DNA of 64,000 nucleotides from Candidatus Nanopelagicaceae bacterium (lineage in GTDB: Bacteria; Actinomycetota; Actinomycetes; Nanopelagicales; Nanopelagicaceae), in the NCBI GenBank assembly GCA_018883365.1, contig VEQF01000003.1:47672-111671 (forward strand), read 5' to 3'. Positions within the stretch are counted from its first letter, which is position 1; every line of letters starts with the position of its first letter. This document shows positions 62,884 through 64,000 of the stretch, piece by piece. The notes beneath the pieces are model-generated. The model did no database searches. It was given only the letters and a program-made list of their open reading frames with translations, and was not told the DNA's origin. The position numbers were made by a program, and so were the translations under genes.

Positions 62884-62921
62884 TTAATCTCCTTAGGAAT
62901 CAACTCAATAAGGAGGATTAA
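62884..62921 (-). promoter_or_regulatory. Hairpin masking the Shine-Dalgarno of the SSB-like gene
   Basis: On the minus strand the leader contains TTAATCCTCCTTA (62921-62909), a 13-base loop, and TAAGGAGATTAA (62895-62884), which ends directly at the ATG. The arms pair over 12 bp with one bulged base. The 3' arm contains the Shine-Dalgarno AAGGAG; the 5' arm contains CCTCCTT, which mimics the 3' end of 16S rRNA. The ribosome-binding site would be closed when folded. Confidence 0.6.
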
Positions 62922-62945
62922 AGATTAAATGGCTGACAAAGTATT

Positions 62946-64000
62946 TTAATCTACAAAAGATTGTGGATACTTTTCTTCAAATGCTCTTGCTTCGCTTGCG
63001 CGATCTGCAGCTATTAGAGCATCTCTATACGCGGTACGTAGTTTCTTGCTCCACAGTTGATCGCTTTGAGTTAACTCAGAACAAGTTAAGGTAACAACGG
63101 CAGCATCATGTTGGCCAAGCTTTGTACGTGCACCCGCAGCTGCGATTCGGAGCTCTACTCTTTGTTCTGGCGTAAGTAGTTTTGGATCCACAGAACCGGC
63201 AATCTCTAATGTTTTTCGCGGATCGCCCAACGCTAATTCACATTGCGCTAAATATGGGATTACTGAGGGTGAGCCAGAAATTCTTTGTGCCGCTCTTAAC
63301 TCCTTAATTGCTATCTGATACTTACCAAATCTCAACGCAGCGATTCCAGCTTTTTCACGGACAATCGCCACACGACCAGCGCGAAACACCGCTGATTGTC
63401 CATGCCAATAAGCTTTTTCTGGATCTGATTCCAAAGACATTTCAAGTGCTACCAAATGCTTTGCAACCATTTCACCATTTTCTTGAGCAAGTGATTGCAG
63501 CGCAAATGCATCTTTCTTCTCTAATTCTTTACCGGTAATCTCTTCTGGAATCGGTGGTTCAGCAAATTTTCGCACTCGACGATTTTCATCAACTGGTTTA
63601 CGAGCGCCATCTCTATTGAATTGAGGTCGTTGACCACTTCTCGGTCCTCGGTCATTGCCTCGGTCATTACCTCGATCGTTGCTCCGCACAGGTCGCTCAC
63701 TGCTCCTTGTAGGACGGTCACTGCTCCGTGCAGGTCGATCATTGCTCCGCGCAGGTCGATCGTTGCTTCGCGAGAAGGAAGTTCGAGATTCAGGAGTTCT
63801 ATTTAGCGAGCCAGAAGACTCACTCTGCGCTGATTCATTCCTACGTGACTCCAAACTTCTCGATGGTCGACGATCAGAGTTTGAATTTCTTGAAGCTGAA
63901 CCTGGTCGTGAAGATGGACGACCGGAAGATGAACCTGGTCGTGAAGATGGACGTCCGGAAGATGAACGCGAAGATCTATTTGAAGGCCTTCTTGAAGAAC
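62946..64000 (-). CDS. TPR-like protein with low-complexity Arg/Ser/Pro N-terminus, 5' part outside window
   Basis: The frame is open from the right edge to the stop at 62946, so the gene is truncated at its 5' end; at least 350 residues are visible. The N-terminal part is Arg/Ser/Pro/Gly-rich, with two 11-residue units like SSGRPSSRPGS and then a run of RSNDRPA-type and NDRG units. After about residue 150 comes a helical TPR-like region (FAEPPIPEEITGKELEKKDA, then AGIAALRFGKYQIAIKELR). Mycobacteria have a TPR gene near tlyA (Rv1691). The basic tail suggests RNA or nucleic-acid contact; the function is unknown. A TTG at 63854 is in frame but is not the true start. Confidence 0.75.
   Translation of the reverse strand, partial: SSRRPSNRSSRSSSGRPSSRPGSSSGRPSSRPGSASRNSNSDRRPSRSLESRRNESAQSESSGSLNRTPESRTSFSRSNDRPARSNDRPARSSDRPTRSSERPVRSNDRGNDRGNDRGPRSGQRPQFNRDGARKPVDENRRVRKFAEPPIPEEITGKELEKKDAFALQSLAQENGEMVAKHLVALEMSLESDPEKAYWHGQSAVFRAGRVAIVREKAGIAALRFGKYQIAIKELRAAQRISGSPSVIPYLAQCELALGDPRKTLEIAGSVDPKLLTPEQRVELRIAAAGARTKLGQHDAAVVTLTCSELTQSDQLWSKKLRTAYRDALIAADRASEARAFEEKYPQSFVD
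63645..63770 (-). repeat. In-gene RSNDRPA/NDRG repeats
   Basis: The coding sequence carries four 7-residue units (21 bp each, RSNDRPA, RSNDRPA, RSSDRPT, RSSERPV) followed by RSNDRG and two NDRG units. The units are similar but not identical at the DNA level. They encode a basic disordered segment. Confidence 0.75.
63898..63963 (-). repeat. Two 33-bp tandem repeats in the TPR gene
   Basis: The units 63898-63930 and 63931-63963 differ at one base (A/T) and encode 11-residue SSGRPSSRPGS-like blocks. They are recent duplications in the low-complexity part of the gene. Confidence 0.8.

Noticed and set aside
62911..62945. Six-codon plus-strand frame (MADKVF) after a perfect AAGGAGG
   Set aside because: The AAGGAGG is the complement of the CCTCCTT arm of the minus-strand hairpin; a six-codon gene with no context is not credible.
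63645..63963. CRISPR-like or mobile repeat at the right edge
   Set aside because: Repeats stay in frame, encode a biased protein segment and vary in unit length.

Overview
The window is a gene-dense bacterial chromosome segment from an actinobacterium (Actinomycetota) with moderate to low GC content. The evidence for the lineage is gene content and order. It carries mihF, mshC (mycothiol synthesis), garA beside a glycine-cleavage cluster, pafBC, a HelY-type helicase, a Cmk-Der fusion, and long blocks in the order known from Mycobacterium and Streptomyces. Short intergenic gaps, many 1-8 nt overlaps and many leaderless starts point to a streamlined aquatic actinobacterium such as Nanopelagicales (acI). 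That placement is an inference; no rRNA is present to test it. I see no insertion sequence, prophage, CRISPR array or other mobile DNA.

Layout. 1-4404 (+): end of the pyrimidine operon (carB, pyrK, pyrD, pyrF), then mihF and gmk. 4466-13613 (+): rpoZ, coaBC, metK, priA, def, fmt, rsmB, rpe, hisE, hisG. 13610-23749: short units on both strands, with a split SerB, an ABC ATPase plus ung, a purine permease, two small membrane proteins, an alcohol dehydrogenase, tdk, apt, tRNA-Leu, an M20 peptidase and an aldo/keto reductase. 23804-32969: a conserved actinobacterial block of phosphatase, DUF3090, a kinase-like protein, mshC, PAC2, metH, a HAD phosphatase and trmI. 32982-42118: an FKBP lipoprotein, pafB, pafC, tatA, tatC, a lipid kinase, helY, a 5'-3' exonuclease and lnt. 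In related genomes the Pup-proteasome genes sit between trmI and pafB; here they are missing. 42140-48436 (-): gcvP, a MerR regulator, a bifunctional nuclease, ftsR, garA, gcvH, a CDP-alcohol phosphatidyltransferase and tRNA-Pro. 48462-56783: cmk-der, tyrA, aroH, a 279-bp repeat-rich gap, rluB, scpB and scpA, then divergent parA plus a ribbon-helix-helix-like gene, then xerD. 56776-64000 (-): pyrG, recN, nadK, tlyA, a 59-residue gene, a phasin-like protein, an SSB-like protein and a TPR protein that runs off the window.

Most genes are housekeeping: pyrimidine, histidine, methionine/SAM, CoA, tyrosine and one-carbon metabolism, translation initiation, chromosome maintenance, repair, protein export and lipoprotein maturation. 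No stretch of 300 bases or more lacks a gene. The longest gap is 51888-52172.

The most unusual signals are regulatory or architectural. (1) A phased array of TGTCGATAA-type 9-mers fills the aroH-rluB gap, about 2.4 kb from an orphan ParA/RHH-like gene pair. (2) tRNA-Pro ends one nucleotide before the start codon of the following gene. (3) A hairpin in the leader of the SSB-like gene pairs its Shine-Dalgarno with an anti-Shine-Dalgarno-like arm. (4) The proteasome island is absent while pafBC is kept. (5) At least twenty starts have a TANNNT -10 box 5-9 nt upstream, indicating widespread leaderless transcription.
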